From contig NZ_RDSD01000013.1 of assembly GCF_003712195.1 (NCBI RefSeq), forward strand, positions 62,001 to 126,000: DNA of 64,000 nt. Reading direction: 5' to 3'. The DNA comes from Proteiniphilum sp. X52 (GTDB taxonomy: Bacteria; Bacteroidota; Bacteroidia; Bacteroidales; Dysgonomonadaceae). The notes under the pieces were generated by a model that worked only from the letters and a program-made list of their open reading frames with translations, searched no databases and was not told where the DNA came from. Within the stretch, counting starts at the first letter, position 1, and each line of letters begins with the position of its first letter. Below are positions 34,602 to 44,736 of the stretch, in pieces. Made by a program: the position numbers and the translations under genes.

Positions 34602-36059
34602 ATGGAGATATCCAGGGAAGAGATACAGGCGCATTTAGACAAGAAGATATTCAGATTGATTTCGGAAACGGCCGATGAGATGGGAGTAGCATGCTACCTG
34701 ATCGGCGGTTATGTGCGTGATTTCTTTCTATACCGCCCGTCGAAAGACATCGATGTGGTAGCGGTCGGCCAGGGGATCGAACTGGCGAAAGCAGTGGCGG
34801 AAAAACTGGGAAAGATGGGTAAGAAAAGCAGGATCTCGGTTTTTAAAAATTTCGGCACGGCGCAGATAAAGTACAAAGAGTATGAAATTGAGTTCGTGGG
34901 TGCCCGGAAAGAGTCTTACCGGCTGGATTCCCGTAAACCTATCGTGGAAGACGGCACGCTGGAAGATGACCAGCGGCGGCGTGATTTTACCATCAACGCC
35001 ATGGCTTTCTCTCTGAACAGGGAGCGATACGGGGAATTGTCCGACCCTTTCCACGGGATGCAGGATCTGGAGGATTTGATCATCCGCACGCCTCTTGATC
35101 CGGATATCACCTTCAGCGACGATCCCCTGCGGATGATGCGCGCCATCCGGTTCGCCTCCCAACTCGGTTTTGATATCTATCCCGACACATTCGACGCCAT
35201 CGGCCGGAACAAGGAGCGTATAAGCATCCTTTCGATGGAGAGGGTGATCGATGAACTTAACAAAATAATTCTCTCACCTAAACCCTCCATCGGATTCATT
35301 CTATTGGAAAGGACAGGTCTCCTCGATATTATTTTCCCCGAATTGACCGCCCTGAAAGGAGCCGAAACGAAAGATGGAGTGGGGCATAAAGATAATTTTT
35401 ACCATACGCTCACAGTGCTGGATAATATCGCGCGGCAAACGGATAACCTTTGGCTGCGCTGGTCCGCGCTTCTTCACGATATCGCCAAACCCGTCACCAA
35501 AAGATGGGATCCACGGCTGGGTTGGACTTTCCATAACCATAATTTCATAGGGGAGAGGATGGTGCCTAAAATCTTCCGGAGGATGAAATTGCCGCAGAAT
35601 GAAAAGATGAAATATGTGCAGAAGATGGTATCACTCCATATGCGCCCCATGCAACTGGTGGAGGAGGTGGTGACCGACTCGGCGGTGCGCCGCCTGCTCT
35701 TTGATGCCGGCGACGATATCGACGACCTGATGACATTGTGTGAAGCTGATATCACATCGAAGAATCCCGAGAAAGTGCGCAGGTTTCTGAACAACTTCAA
35801 GATCGTGCGCGGGAAATTGGAAGAGATCGAGGAGAAAGACCGGGTACGTAATTTCCAGCCACCGGTGGATGGTAACGAGATCATGGAGATCTTCGGTCTT
35901 CCCCAATGCCGTGAGATTGGCTTGCTGAAATCCGCGATAAAAGAAGCCATATTGGAAGGGGAGATACCTAACGAACGGGAAGCTGCTTTTCAGTTTATGT
36001 TAAAAAAAGCCGCGGATATGGGGCTTACCCCCAAAGTGGAGAGAAGAGTGGGAAAGTGA
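34602..36059 (+). CDS. cca: CCA tRNA nucleotidyltransferase with HD domain
   Basis: A 485-residue enzyme that adds or repairs the 3' CCA end of tRNAs. The nucleotidyltransferase head has [20 protein letters not shown] (metal aspartates DID) and the [11 protein letters not shown] motif; the neck has [22 protein letters not shown]-terminal HD domain ([18 protein letters not shown]) gives phosphatase-type activity in related enzymes. Length is typical for the HD-containing class. Start ATG at 34602. Monocistronic, with FtsX starting 187 bp later. Confidence 0.93.
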   Translation: MEISREEIQAHLDKKIFRLISETADEMGVACYLIGGYVRDFFLYRPSKDIDVVAVGQGIELAKAVAEKLGKMGKKSRISVFKNFGTAQIKYKEYEIEFVGARKESYRLDSRKPIVEDGTLEDDQRRRDFTINAMAFSLNRERYGELSDPFHGMQDLEDLIIRTPLDPDITFSDDPLRMMRAIRFASQLGFDIYPDTFDAIGRNKERISILSMERVIDELNKIILSPKPSIGFILLERTGLLDIIFPELTALKGAETKDGVGHKDNFYHTLTVLDNIARQTDNLWLRWSALLHDIAKPVTKRWDPRLGWTFHNHNFIGERMVPKIFRRMKLPQNEKMKYVQKMVSLHMRPMQLVEEVVTDSAVRRLLFDAGDDIDDLMTLCEADITSKNPEKVRRFLNNFKIVRGKLEEIEEKDRVRNFQPPVDGNEIMEIFGLPQCREIGLLKSAIKEAILEGEIPNEREAAFQFMLKKAADMGLTPKVERRVGK

Positions 36060-36246
36060 TTTTTCATGGGAATGAAGACACTGTCTATTTTTCCAAGACT
36101 ATGGCGGGCCACGACAAAAAAACCACGATAGTGAAAAGACCTTAATATTTCACATACGTTCCTTTTTCTGCGATAATTTTTATTACTTTGCAGTTTATTT
36201 GGAAAAAGTGCATTCTGTGCGTTTTTGCACACTATCTGTAACTCGT

Positions 36247-37125
36247 ATGACTGGCAAAAAAAAGGTGTCTACCGCTCGATTCTTAAACGCTAAGATCACC
36301 TCCACTATCAGTATCTCGCTGGTGTTGGTGTTGTTGGGGATTACCATACTGATTCTTTTCATGGGAAACGGATTGTCCAGATTTGTAAAGGAGAACATGA
36401 GTTTTAACGTAATGCTCTCCTCAGAGGTGTCGGATGCCGAGATATCAAAGATCAGGAATCATCTGGATGCCCGGCCGTTCGTCAAGTCATCACGATTTAT
36501 CAGCAAGGAAGAAGCCAAGGAGCAACTCATCAAGGATTTGGGTGAAGACCCGGAAGAACTGCTGGGGTACAATCCGGCGCAGGACTGTATTGAGATCTTT
36601 CTCCATTCGGAATATGCCAACAGCGACAGTATCGCGGTCATCAACAAGGTGATCCGGCAGAATAGCAATGTGACAGACCTGCTCTACCAGCAGGAGGCGA
36701 TTGACCTGATCAACGACAATCTCTCGAAAGTGATGACTGTCTTACTGGTTCTTGCCGCCATACTGTTATTGATATCCTTCACGCTCATCCGTAACACCAT
36801 CCGCCTGAGCGTCTACTCAAAACGGTTCATCATCCATACTATGAAATTGGTGGGGGCTACCGGCAGCTTTATCAGGCGGCCATTCGTGGTGAATAACATT
36901 TTCACGGGCATCATCGCGGGTATTATCGCAAATCTGATTATCCTTGGCATCATCACCTATTTCAGCAGAGAGTACGCTGAAATACAACCCATTGTCAACT
37001 CGATGGAGTTGATCATCATATTCGCCATCGTGATTCTGCTGGGAGTGGTTATCTCCACCATAGCCACTGCTTTCGCGGTCAACAGATATGTGAAAATGAA
37101 GTCGGACCAGTTGTATTATGTATAA
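36247..37125 (+). CDS. ftsX: FtsX cell-division permease-like protein
   Basis: A 292-residue inner-membrane protein that with FtsE controls septal peptidoglycan hydrolases. I prefer the ATG at 36247 (MTGKKKVSTARFLNAK); a TTG at 36199 would add 16 poorly hydrophobic residues. Topology: one N-terminal membrane segment (SISLVLVLLGITILILFMG), a periplasmic domain (about 45-150, with RFISKEEAKEQLIKDLGEDP), then three C-terminal segments. A TTACTTTG element at about 36183 could be the -7 box. It opens the operon that runs on to DUF3098, uppP, truB, queA and folK. Confidence 0.88.
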   Translation: MTGKKKVSTARFLNAKITSTISISLVLVLLGITILILFMGNGLSRFVKENMSFNVMLSSEVSDAEISKIRNHLDARPFVKSSRFISKEEAKEQLIKDLGEDPEELLGYNPAQDCIEIFLHSEYANSDSIAVINKVIRQNSNVTDLLYQQEAIDLINDNLSKVMTVLLVLAAILLLISFTLIRNTIRLSVYSKRFIIHTMKLVGATGSFIRRPFVVNNIFTGIIAGIIANLIILGIITYFSREYAEIQPIVNSMELIIIFAIVILLGVVISTIATAFAVNRYVKMKSDQLYYV

Positions 37126-37140
37126 AAACTATCACCCAAT

Positions 37141-37389
37141 ATGTCTCAAAAAAGTATTGCTTTAAGTAAAACAAACCTGATTATCTGTGGCATCGCCATT
37201 CTTCTTATCATTGCCGGTTTTCTCCTGATGACAGGGCCGGCCACTACTTTTGAAGGTGGATTTGAACCCGATATCTTCAGCGCCAGGCGAATAAAATTGG
37301 CTCCCGTGGTTTGTCTTGCCGGTTTTGTGCTGATGGTAGTCGGCATTCTGTATCCCTCGAAAGAAAAAAGCAGCGTGACCGGAAAATAA
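37141..37389 (+). CDS. DUF3098 small membrane protein
   Basis: An 82-residue protein with two membrane segments ([20 protein letters not shown] and [16 protein letters not shown]) joined by a loop with [15 protein letters not shown]. This matches DUF3098, a Bacteroidetes family that typically sits between ftsX and uppP, as here. It starts 15 bp after ftsX. Function unknown; a link to cell envelope or division is inferred from position. Confidence 0.85.
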   Translation: MSQKSIALSKTNLIICGIAILLIIAGFLLMTGPATTFEGGFEPDIFSARRIKLAPVVCLAGFVLMVVGILYPSKEKSSVTGK

Positions 37390-37421
37390 TCCCATCACCG
37401 GATACTGAAAACATATTATCC

Positions 37422-38306
37422 ATGAGCATATTAGAAGCAATCATCATTGCAATTGTGGAGGGGCTCACAGAGTTTCTTCCGGTATCGTCCACCGGCCATA
37501 TGATCATCACCCAGGCCTTACTGGGAATGGAGAGCACTGATTTTGTGAAAGCATTCACTGTGATTATTCAGTTCGGTGCCATTCTGTCGGTAATAGTCCT
37601 CTACTGGAAACGTTTTTTTCGTCTTAATCCGATGATTGTCTTCGATAAAGAAGCAGTGCGTGGCATGTCTGCCGGAAAAAGGATGTGGACTTACCTGACC
37701 CGGTTCATTTACAAATTCGATTTTTACTGGAAACTGTTCATTGCGGTCATACCGGCCGGAGTGATAGGTTTGCTTCTCGGTGATCAGATCGACAGACTGC
37801 TCGAAAATGTAACTGTGGTGGCAGTAATGCTTGTGCTGGGGGGGATTTTTATGTTATTCGTGGACAGATGGTTCAACAAGCCGTCTCAGGAACAATCGAT
37901 AGGGTGGAAGCGGGCGCTTACGATAGGCTTTTTCCAGTGTATCGCCATGATTCCCGGTGTTTCACGTTCCATGGCCACCATTGTAGGGGGGATGACCACC
38001 CAACTTACCCGCAGGAATGCCGCTGAATTCTCATTCTTTCTGGCCGTACCTACTATGGCGGCGGCGGCAGGATACAAGCTTTATCAACTGCTGAAAGATC
38101 CTGTCAGCGCTGACTTGCTGAAGGAGAATATGTTACTGCTCGTTATCGGTAACGTGGCAGCATTCGCGGTGGCAATCCTGGCTATCCGCTTTTTTATTGA
38201 TTTTCTCACCCGTTATGGGTTCAAGGCTTTTGGTGTGTACCGTATCATTGTAGGTGGCATACTACTCGTTTTGGTTTTTTCAGGTGTAAGCCTGACTATG
38301 GTATAA
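37422..38306 (+). CDS. uppP: Undecaprenyl-diphosphatase
   Basis: A 294-residue inner-membrane phosphatase that recycles undecaprenyl diphosphate for peptidoglycan synthesis. The chosen ATG at 37422 gives the family N terminus [20 protein letters not shown] directly followed by VSSTGHMI; an upstream in-frame start at 37311 would overlap the DUF3098 gene and add a polar tail. The second motif, [12 protein letters not shown], is present. Operon position between DUF3098 and truB is standard in this group. Overexpression of such genes is linked to bacitracin tolerance. Confidence 0.93.
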   Translation: MSILEAIIIAIVEGLTEFLPVSSTGHMIITQALLGMESTDFVKAFTVIIQFGAILSVIVLYWKRFFRLNPMIVFDKEAVRGMSAGKRMWTYLTRFIYKFDFYWKLFIAVIPAGVIGLLLGDQIDRLLENVTVVAVMLVLGGIFMLFVDRWFNKPSQEQSIGWKRALTIGFFQCIAMIPGVSRSMATIVGGMTTQLTRRNAAEFSFFLAVPTMAAAAGYKLYQLLKDPVSADLLKENMLLLVIGNVAAFAVAILAIRFFIDFLTRYGFKAFGVYRIIVGGILLVLVFSGVSLTMV

Positions 38307-38311
38307 AAGAC

Positions 38312-38992
38312 ATGGATTTTATCGAAGGTGAAATTCTATATATCGATAAACCGTTACACTGGACTTCGTTCCGGGTGGTTAGGGTTGTCCGCGCCAAATT
38401 ATGCCGCAGGCTGGGAATAAAGAAACTGAAGGTGGGGCATGCCGGGACGCTTGATCCGCTGGCCACGGGAGTGATGATCCTCTGCACCGGGGGAAAGACC
38501 AAGCTTATAGAGTCATTACAGGCCGAGACGAAAGAGTATATCGCGCATGTTCGCCTCGGAACAACCACCCCTTCGTTCGATCTCGAAACAGAGGTCGATG
38601 CCGAATATCCCACGGCCCATATCACCAGAAAGATGGTGGAGGATGTGCTTCGCCGTTTCACAGGCACCATAGAACAGGTTCCACCTGTTTTTTCGGCTGT
38701 CAAGGTCGATGGAAAAAGGGCATATGAGTTGGCCAGAAGAAATGAGGATATTAAACTAAAACCCAAATTATTGGTTATAGATAGTATCGAATTGATTTCT
38801 TATAATATGCCGGATATCACCATCCGTGTGGTATGCGGTAAGGGCACCTATATAAGGGCGTTGGCCCGGGATATCGGCAAGGCGCTGGAGACCGGCGCGC
38901 ACCTTACCGGCTTACGGCGTACAAGGGTGGGGGATGTAACGGTGGATGATTGTCTGAATATAGATGATGTAGATCAGTTTTTGGACGGATAA
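38312..38992 (+). CDS. truB: tRNA pseudouridine-55 synthase
   Basis: A 226-residue enzyme that makes pseudouridine 55 in the tRNA T arm. The catalytic motif is VGHAGTLDPLATGVMILCTG, with the active aspartate in LDP. Also present are QVPPVFSAVKVDGKRAYELA and GTYIRALARDIGKAL. Short but normal for the Bacteroidetes form without a PUA domain. It follows uppP by 5 bp. Confidence 0.95.
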   Translation: MDFIEGEILYIDKPLHWTSFRVVRVVRAKLCRRLGIKKLKVGHAGTLDPLATGVMILCTGGKTKLIESLQAETKEYIAHVRLGTTTPSFDLETEVDAEYPTAHITRKMVEDVLRRFTGTIEQVPPVFSAVKVDGKRAYELARRNEDIKLKPKLLVIDSIELISYNMPDITIRVVCGKGTYIRALARDIGKALETGAHLTGLRRTRVGDVTVDDCLNIDDVDQFLDG

Positions 38993-39021
38993 AATATAAT
39001 TGATACAGGATTTTTTAACTT

Positions 39022-40074
39022 ATGAAGCTTTCTCAATTTAAATTCAATTTGCCGGAAGAGCTTATCGCGAAATACCCTACGGCACATCGCGATGAAGCCC
39101 GGTTATTGGTTGTCCACAAGAAATCGGACCAACTGGAGCACAAGGCCTTCAAAGAGGTGTTAGATTACTTCAATAAAGGGGATTTCTTTATTTTCAACAA
39201 CACCAAGGTCTTTCCCGCGCGTTTATTCGGAAACAAAGAGAAGACCGGCGCCAAGATAGAGGTCTTCTTGTTGAGGGAGTTGAACCCCGACCAACATCTG
39301 TGGGATGTGCTTGTCAACCCGGCACGCAAGATACGTATCGGTAACAAGTTATATTTCGGGGAAAATGAAGAGTTGGTGGCGGAAGTGATTGACAACACCA
39401 CTTCGCGTGGCCGCACCTTACGTTTTCTTTATGACGGCCCATACGACGAATTCAAAAAGCAGTTGTTCTCGATCGGGGAAACCCCTATTCCGGAGTATCT
39501 GGAACGGAGCGCGGAACCGGAGGATGTGGACAGATACCAGAATATATTTGCCCAGAATGAGGGAGCGGTGGTGGCTCCTGCCGCAGGTCTGCACTTCAGC
39601 CGCGAACTAATGAAAAGAATGGAGATAAGGGATATCGATTTCGGTTTTCTTACTCTCCACAACGGCTTAGGTGCTTATCGAATGATCGATGTGGAAGACC
39701 TGACCAAGCACAAGATGGAGTCGGAACAGATGATTATTACCGAGGAATTGTGTGAAAAGGTGAACAGGGCTAAAGACGCGGAGAAAAATATCTGTGCGGT
39801 CGGCACATCCGTGCTTCGCGCGGTGGAGACCACTGTCAGTACCGACGGCCACCTCAAACCAAGGGACGGATGGACCAATAAGTTCATTTTTCCTCCCTAT
39901 GACTTCACACTCACCAACAGCTTGATCACCAATTTTCATCTGCCTTATTCCACATTACTGATGATGGCTTGCGCCTTCGGAGGATATGAAAAGGTGATGA
40001 ACGCGTATGAAGAGGCCATCAAAAAGAAATATGCTTTCGGGGCATACGGAGATGCAATGCTGATTGTGGATTAG
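39022..40074 (+). CDS. queA: S-adenosylmethionine:tRNA ribosyltransferase-isomerase
   Basis: A 350-residue enzyme in queuosine synthesis that transfers ribose from SAM to the modified wobble base. Motifs: [50 protein letters not shown] and [19 protein letters not shown]. Length and start are normal. It follows truB by 29 bp in the same operon. Confidence 0.95.
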   Translation: MKLSQFKFNLPEELIAKYPTAHRDEARLLVVHKKSDQLEHKAFKEVLDYFNKGDFFIFNNTKVFPARLFGNKEKTGAKIEVFLLRELNPDQHLWDVLVNPARKIRIGNKLYFGENEELVAEVIDNTTSRGRTLRFLYDGPYDEFKKQLFSIGETPIPEYLERSAEPEDVDRYQNIFAQNEGAVVAPAAGLHFSRELMKRMEIRDIDFGFLTLHNGLGAYRMIDVEDLTKHKMESEQMIITEELCEKVNRAKDAEKNICAVGTSVLRAVETTVSTDGHLKPRDGWTNKFIFPPYDFTLTNSLITNFHLPYSTLLMMACAFGGYEKVMNAYEEAIKKKYAFGAYGDAMLIVD

Positions 40075-40129
40075 TGTTCAAAACCTCGTAAGGGTAGGTT
40101 TTCCGCGCCCGACATACTAGTTAAATCGC

Positions 40130-40627
40130 ATGAACGGAATGAATGAGTATACCGTTTACCTGGCATTAGGATCCAACCTCGGCGACAAGCAGAAAAATAT
40201 AGACGAGGCTTTGGATAAAATTGAGGAGCGGATAGGAAAGATTACTTCCCTTTCCGCTTTTTATTTGACATCCCCCGTCGGATTTCAATCGGAGAGCATA
40301 TTCGTGAATGGTGTGTGCGAAGTGTCCACCCACATCAATATTTATGAGTTATTCGCAATCACTCGGGACATTGAAAAAGAGATAGGCAGATGCCACAAAA
40401 GTAAGAACGGGCGGTATGCGGACAGGATAATAGATATCGACCTGATATTGGCCGGTAATCTGGTGATCGATACGCCTGAGCTGACCGTTCCACATCCGCG
40501 ATTTCATACCCGCTCTTTCGTCCTGGATCCTTTGCGCGAAATCGCGCCCGATCTTATTCATCCACTATTGGGAAAACCGATACGACAATTATGGGAGGAA
40601 TTACACCGCGGACAGTTCGGCCATTAA
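40130..40627 (+). CDS. folK: 2-amino-4-hydroxy-6-hydroxymethyldihydropteridine diphosphokinase
   Basis: A 165-residue folate-synthesis kinase. Motifs: VYLALGSNLGDKQKNIDEAL near the N terminus, TSPVGFQ, and RYADRIIDIDLILAGN with PHPRFHTRSFVLDPL. The ATG at 40130 or the one at 40139 could be used. Last gene of the ftsX operon; 56 bp separate it from queA. Confidence 0.93.
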   Translation: MNGMNEYTVYLALGSNLGDKQKNIDEALDKIEERIGKITSLSAFYLTSPVGFQSESIFVNGVCEVSTHINIYELFAITRDIEKEIGRCHKSKNGRYADRIIDIDLILAGNLVIDTPELTVPHPRFHTRSFVLDPLREIAPDLIHPLLGKPIRQLWEELHRGQFGH

Positions 40628-40757
40628 TCCCTGTCGGCTCACTCCTGCATAGGTTTCAAACTTACCTGCGAAACGTGAATAAGTGGACAATCGGCAAGGA
40701 ATAATCGAAAAAAAGTCCCATATTTGTGTCACGAAACATCGGAAAGGAGATGAGATC

Positions 40758-41672
40758 ATGGCAATCTTCAGTAAAAGTTACGATCATTATTTAGGTTATG
40801 CCCTGAGCGGAGGCGGTGCCAAAGGGTTCGCCCACCTCGGCGTATTGAAAGTATTGGAAAAATGCGGATTGAAACCCGATGTGATCGCGGGCACCAGCGC
40901 GGGAGCGCTCGCCGGCGTTTTCTATGCCGACGGCTACCATCCGGATGAGATTGTGGAACTCTTCCGTAAAAGGGAATTCCGTGAATTTGTCGAGTTCACC
41001 ATTCCCACAGCCGGTTTTTTCAAAAGTACCGGATTGCACAAGTTTTTAAAGAAAAACCTCAGAGCCAAACGTTTTGAGGAACTCCAGATGCCTTTCCATG
41101 TGGTGACCACTGACTGGGAGAGGGCTTGCACCGTCACCTTCTCCCATGGCGACGATCTGGTGGAAGCGGTAGTGGCCTCCTGTTCCATCCCCATCGTGTT
41201 CCAGCCCCAGGTGATCCATGATGTACCCTATGTGGATGGGGGACTGCTGAAAAATTTCCCTGTCTCGGTCATCCGGAAAAATTGTAAATATGTGATCGGG
41301 GTAAATGTATCCCTCATCCTGCCTCCTCCGGAAAAAACCAATATTCGCAGGATGCTGGAACGGACATTTAATCTGATGTCGAACTCCAACACCCTCATCG
41401 ACAAGGCCTATTGTGATATACTCATCGAGACCCAAGGAATAGAAAAGTACTCCATATTCGATCTGCAGAATCAGCTAAAGATCATGGAAGCAGGATATCA
41501 TTGCGCCATAGAGGCAATGAATAAAGACGAATCGCTGGAAATCGTGAGAAGATGCCACAGGCACTACGCACTCACCAGGAAAGTACGTGAACAGCTTCAA
41601 TGGATCAAAGGGTGGAATGAATCACAACACCCGGAAAATGCCTGTGTTGCCGAAAACCCAAACGTCTCATGA
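40758..41672 (+). CDS. Patatin-like phospholipase / serine hydrolase
   Basis: A 304-residue cytoplasmic lipid hydrolase. Motifs: oxyanion loop SGGGAKGFAHLG, nucleophile elbow GTSAGALAG and catalytic aspartate in YVDGGLLKNFP. The ATG at 40758 is chosen because a rare Shine-Dalgarno sequence (aaggag, 40744-40749) stands just before it; an in-frame GTG at 40683 would add 25 polar residues. Its stop overlaps the start of the following GH13 gene (ATGA at 41669-41672), so the two are translationally coupled. Confidence 0.88.
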   Translation: MAIFSKSYDHYLGYALSGGGAKGFAHLGVLKVLEKCGLKPDVIAGTSAGALAGVFYADGYHPDEIVELFRKREFREFVEFTIPTAGFFKSTGLHKFLKKNLRAKRFEELQMPFHVVTTDWERACTVTFSHGDDLVEAVVASCSIPIVFQPQVIHDVPYVDGGLLKNFPVSVIRKNCKYVIGVNVSLILPPPEKTNIRRMLERTFNLMSNSNTLIDKAYCDILIETQGIEKYSIFDLQNQLKIMEAGYHCAIEAMNKDESLEIVRRCHRHYALTRKVREQLQWIKGWNESQHPENACVAENPNVS

Positions 41673-43363
41673 ACCGGAAAATGTTTATCTATCAGCTGTT
41701 ACCGCGACTATTCGGTAATAAGGCCGCCGACAATAAAACCAATGGCTCCATTGAAGAGAACGGAACAGGAAAATTCAATGATATTTCCGATACCGTATTG
41801 CAAAAGATAAAAGCAAGCGGTTACACCCATGTCTGGTATATAGGGGTATTGGCCCATGCTTCCACCACCGACTATACCGCGTACGGGTTGCCGGCGGAAT
41901 ACCCGGAGATCATCAAAGGCAAGGCAGGATCGCCCTATGCGGTGAGGGACTATTACGATGTTGATCCCGACCTGGCGGTGGATGTCCCCGGCAGGATGGC
42001 GGAATTCGAGGCGTTGATCCGGCGGACACATGCCGCCGGCCTGAAGGTGATCATCGATAACGTGCCCAACCATGTGGCCAGGAATTACCGCTCCGTCAAC
42101 AAGCCGAGTGGAGTAAAAGACTTTGGCGAAGGAGATGATACCTCACAGGCTTTCTCGCCTCAAAACAACTTTTATTACATCCCCGGTCAACCGTTAGAAA
42201 TACACCGCTCACACAGGGAATCGACCGCTCCCGCATACAATGAGTTTCCCGCGAAAGCGACCGGCAACGACTGTTTTTCCCACCGACCGACCCAGTCCGA
42301 CTGGTATGAAACGGTGAAACTCAATTACGGAGTGGATTACCTGAACGGGAGAAAACCGCATTTTGATCCCATTCCCGACACATGGATAAAGATGAGGGAT
42401 ATCCTCCTCTACTGGGCAGAAAAGGATGTCGATGGCTTCCGGTGCGACATGGCGGAGATGGTACCGTTGGCTTTCTGGCGGTGGGCAATCCCTCAGGTAA
42501 AAGGACAATTCCCGAATATCATATTCCTGGCAGAGATATACAACCCTTCGGTATACCGCGATTTTCTGGCTGACAATGTTTTCGACTATCTCTACGATAA
42601 AGTGGGACTGTATGATGTGTTGCGAGATGTCTCCCGCGGCCATAGGCCCTCTTCCGACATCACTTACGCCTTAAACGATGTGGGCGATATCCAGCACAGG
42701 ATGCTCAATTTCATGGAGAATCATGACGAGCAACGGCTGGCATCCGACTATTTCCTAAAGGAGGGAAGCAAGGGGAAAGCCGCCATGATCGCCACTTGTT
42801 GCGTCAATACCAATCCGGTAATGATATATGCCGGGCAGGAGCTGGGAGAAAGGGGAATGGATGAAGAGGGATTCAGCGGAAGGGACGGACGTACCACCAT
42901 CTTCGACTATTGGTCGGTAGACACGCTGCGGCGATGGAATAACAACGGCCGATGGGATGACGCGCTACTCTCCGGGGAGGAGAAGCAGTTACAGCAATTC
43001 TATCGGCGGCTGATCACCTTATGCAACAAGGAAGCAGCCCTTGCCGACGGCCTTTTCTACGACCTGATGCCGTCGAATTATGAAAACCGGGAGTTCGACT
43101 CCTCCCGTCTCTTTGCATTTCTGCGGAGTGACAAAAAAGAGCTGCTGCTGGTGATCACCAATTTCGATGACGCCATACAGGAGTGCACCGTGCATATTCC
43201 TCGACATGCTCTCACATTTTTCGAAATAACGGATACAGGAAGGGGAGTTTTGACACCTCTGCTACACGAAAATGGCAAAGAATTGCCATTCATGTCGGGC
43301 TCACCGGTCAGAATTTCACTCGATCCCTATTCGGGAGAAATTTACAGAATTTCTTTTTCTTAG
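41669..43363 (+). CDS. GH13 alpha-amylase-family enzyme
   Basis: A 564-residue cytoplasmic glycoside hydrolase; no signal peptide. GH13 motifs: VIIDNVPNHVARNY, VDGFRCDMAEMVP (nucleophile Asp), FLAEIYNP (acid Glu) and MLNFMENHDEQRLASDY (transition-state Asp). The C-terminal 90 residues form the usual beta domain. A long B-region insert follows NHVARN. Coupled to the patatin gene by a 4-base overlap. Substrate may be glycogen-derived maltooligosaccharide or another alpha-glucan; not resolved. Confidence 0.88.
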   Translation: MNRKMFIYQLLPRLFGNKAADNKTNGSIEENGTGKFNDISDTVLQKIKASGYTHVWYIGVLAHASTTDYTAYGLPAEYPEIIKGKAGSPYAVRDYYDVDPDLAVDVPGRMAEFEALIRRTHAAGLKVIIDNVPNHVARNYRSVNKPSGVKDFGEGDDTSQAFSPQNNFYYIPGQPLEIHRSHRESTAPAYNEFPAKATGNDCFSHRPTQSDWYETVKLNYGVDYLNGRKPHFDPIPDTWIKMRDILLYWAEKDVDGFRCDMAEMVPLAFWRWAIPQVKGQFPNIIFLAEIYNPSVYRDFLADNVFDYLYDKVGLYDVLRDVSRGHRPSSDITYALNDVGDIQHRMLNFMENHDEQRLASDYFLKEGSKGKAAMIATCCVNTNPVMIYAGQELGERGMDEEGFSGRDGRTTIFDYWSVDTLRRWNNNGRWDDALLSGEEKQLQQFYRRLITLCNKEAALADGLFYDLMPSNYENREFDSSRLFAFLRSDKKELLLVITNFDDAIQECTVHIPRHALTFFEITDTGRGVLTPLLHENGKELPFMSGSPVRISLDPYSGEIYRISFS

Positions 43364-43553
43364 ATGCTGTTTTGAATTTTTTCATCCATTGTTTTTTAGC
43401 CATTTTTTGATGGATTTGGATTTTCATTGATTGAAATGTGGCGGGCCACTTAAAAGAAATGAAAGTTCAAAGGCGCGAAAAAGAGCAAAAAACAATATGA
43501 AAGAGTGGAAAAATAAGCGTGAAATAATTACTCGTAAAATTCAAAACAGTTTC
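43363..43553 (-). mobile_element. MITE-like element, copy B (191 bp, full length)
   Basis: Terminal inverted repeats GATGCTGTTTTGAATTTT (left) and AAAATTCAAAACAGTTTC (right) bound the element, and TTA flanks it on both sides (43360-43362 and 43554-43556). It is inverted relative to copy A at 29577-29712 and carries about 52 extra internal bases (about 43455-43506) absent from A. The left TTA overlaps the stop codon of the GH13 gene. The interior includes GTGGCGGGCCAC and TTTTCATTGATTGAAA, both able to form hairpins. It may serve as a terminator for the GH13 gene. Confidence 0.8.
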
Positions 43554-43585
43554 TTAATATATTATTTATTAAGTTGACTTTTTTG

Positions 43586-43593
43586 TACTTTTG
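43586..43593 (+). promoter_or_regulatory. -7 promoter element of prs
   Basis: TACTTTTG matches TAnnTTTG; it begins 30 bp after the right end of the MITE-like element and 84 bp before the prs ATG. The -33 region would fall at the element's right flank, near 43565. Confidence 0.5.
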
Positions 43594-43676
43594 TTGGGAT
43601 TTTCAGTAGGCTATTTGCTTTAGAGAGAAGAATCATATTAAGATCCAAATAATTATTTTTCAGAAAACTATCAGTA

Positions 43677-44612
43677 ATGCAGGAGAAACCATTTAAAATC
43701 TTTTCGGGCACTAAGTCACGCTACTTTGCGGAAAAGGTATGTAACAGTCTGAGTTGCCCGTTGGGTAACATGATCATTGAACACTTTGCCGACGGGGAAT
43801 TCGCTGTTTCCTATGAAGAGTCGATCCGCGGCAAGCAGGTGTTTCTTATCCAATCCACCTTCCCCAGTTCCGACAACCTGATGGAGCTGTTGCTGATGAT
43901 TGATGCGGCTAAACGCGCTTCAGCAAAATCGATTGTCGCTGTAATTCCCTATTTCGGTTGGGCACGTCAGGACAGAAAAGACAAGCCCCGCGTAAGTATC
44001 GGAGCGAAGCTGATCGCCGATATGCTGGCTGCCGCGGGAATCAACCGTTTGATTACGATGGACCTTCATGCCGATCAGATCCAGGGTTTTTTCAACACAC
44101 CGGTGGACCACCTCTATGCTTCCGGCGTTTTTGTAGAACATATCAAACAGCTCGACCTGCGTAATATGGTCATCGCTACTCCCGATGTGGGGGGCACCAA
44201 ACGTGCCAGCGCCTACTCCAAATTCCTCGGATGCCCGATGGTGATCTGCTATAAGCTGAGGAAGAAAGCCAATGAGATATCGGACATGCAGATCATCGGT
44301 GATGTGCAGGGTATGGACGTGCTCCTCATCGATGATATTGTGGATACTGCCGGCACCATTACCAAGGCGGCCGACCTTATCATGGAGAACGGGGCCAACT
44401 CGGTGAGGGCTATTGCCAGCCACGCAGTGATGTCCGATCCTGCTTCCCTGAGGGTCGACCAGTCAAAACTGACAGAAATCATTTTCACCGACAGCATTCC
44501 CTATTCCCAAAAATCGGAAAAAGTAAAAATACTTTCCGTGGCCGACATGTTTGCCGACTCCATCATGAGGGTATGCAACAACGAATCCATCAGTTCATTG
44601 TATGTGGTGTGA
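43677..44612 (+). CDS. prs: Ribose-phosphate pyrophosphokinase (PRPP synthetase)
   Basis: A 311-residue enzyme making PRPP from ribose 5-phosphate and ATP, feeding purine, pyrimidine, histidine and NAD synthesis. Motifs: FADGEFAVSYEESIRGKQVF, ITMDLHADQIQGFFNTPVDH and the PRPP loop VLLIDDIVDTAGTI. Length is normal. Single gene with its own promoter; the MITE-like element lies directly upstream. Confidence 0.95.
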   Translation: MQEKPFKIFSGTKSRYFAEKVCNSLSCPLGNMIIEHFADGEFAVSYEESIRGKQVFLIQSTFPSSDNLMELLLMIDAAKRASAKSIVAVIPYFGWARQDRKDKPRVSIGAKLIADMLAAAGINRLITMDLHADQIQGFFNTPVDHLYASGVFVEHIKQLDLRNMVIATPDVGGTKRASAYSKFLGCPMVICYKLRKKANEISDMQIIGDVQGMDVLLIDDIVDTAGTITKAADLIMENGANSVRAIASHAVMSDPASLRVDQSKLTEIIFTDSIPYSQKSEKVKILSVADMFADSIMRVCNNESISSLYVV

Positions 44613-44684
44613 AATTGTAGGTATTTTTTCCACACATTCCCTGAAACTCGAACAGAACTGAGTCTGTGACTTCAAAAATGTGAC

Positions 44685-44692
44685 TATATTTG
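44685..44692 (+). promoter_or_regulatory. -7 promoter element of the DUF4332 gene
   Basis: TATATTTG, an exact TAnnTTTG match, 44 bases before the ATG at 44737. No clear -33 element. Confidence 0.55.
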
Positions 44693-44736
44693 GGCAGGAA
44701 TCAATTTGAAGTTAAATCCTATAAAAATCATTCGTT

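Noticed and set aside
34728-35162. 144-codon frame on the - strand inside cca
   Set aside because: Shadow of the clearly conserved cca gene.
36090-36140. GGCGGGCCAC segment resembling the MITE interior
   Set aside because: Only about 10 bases match; terminal repeats and TTA flanks are missing, so it is not called a third copy.
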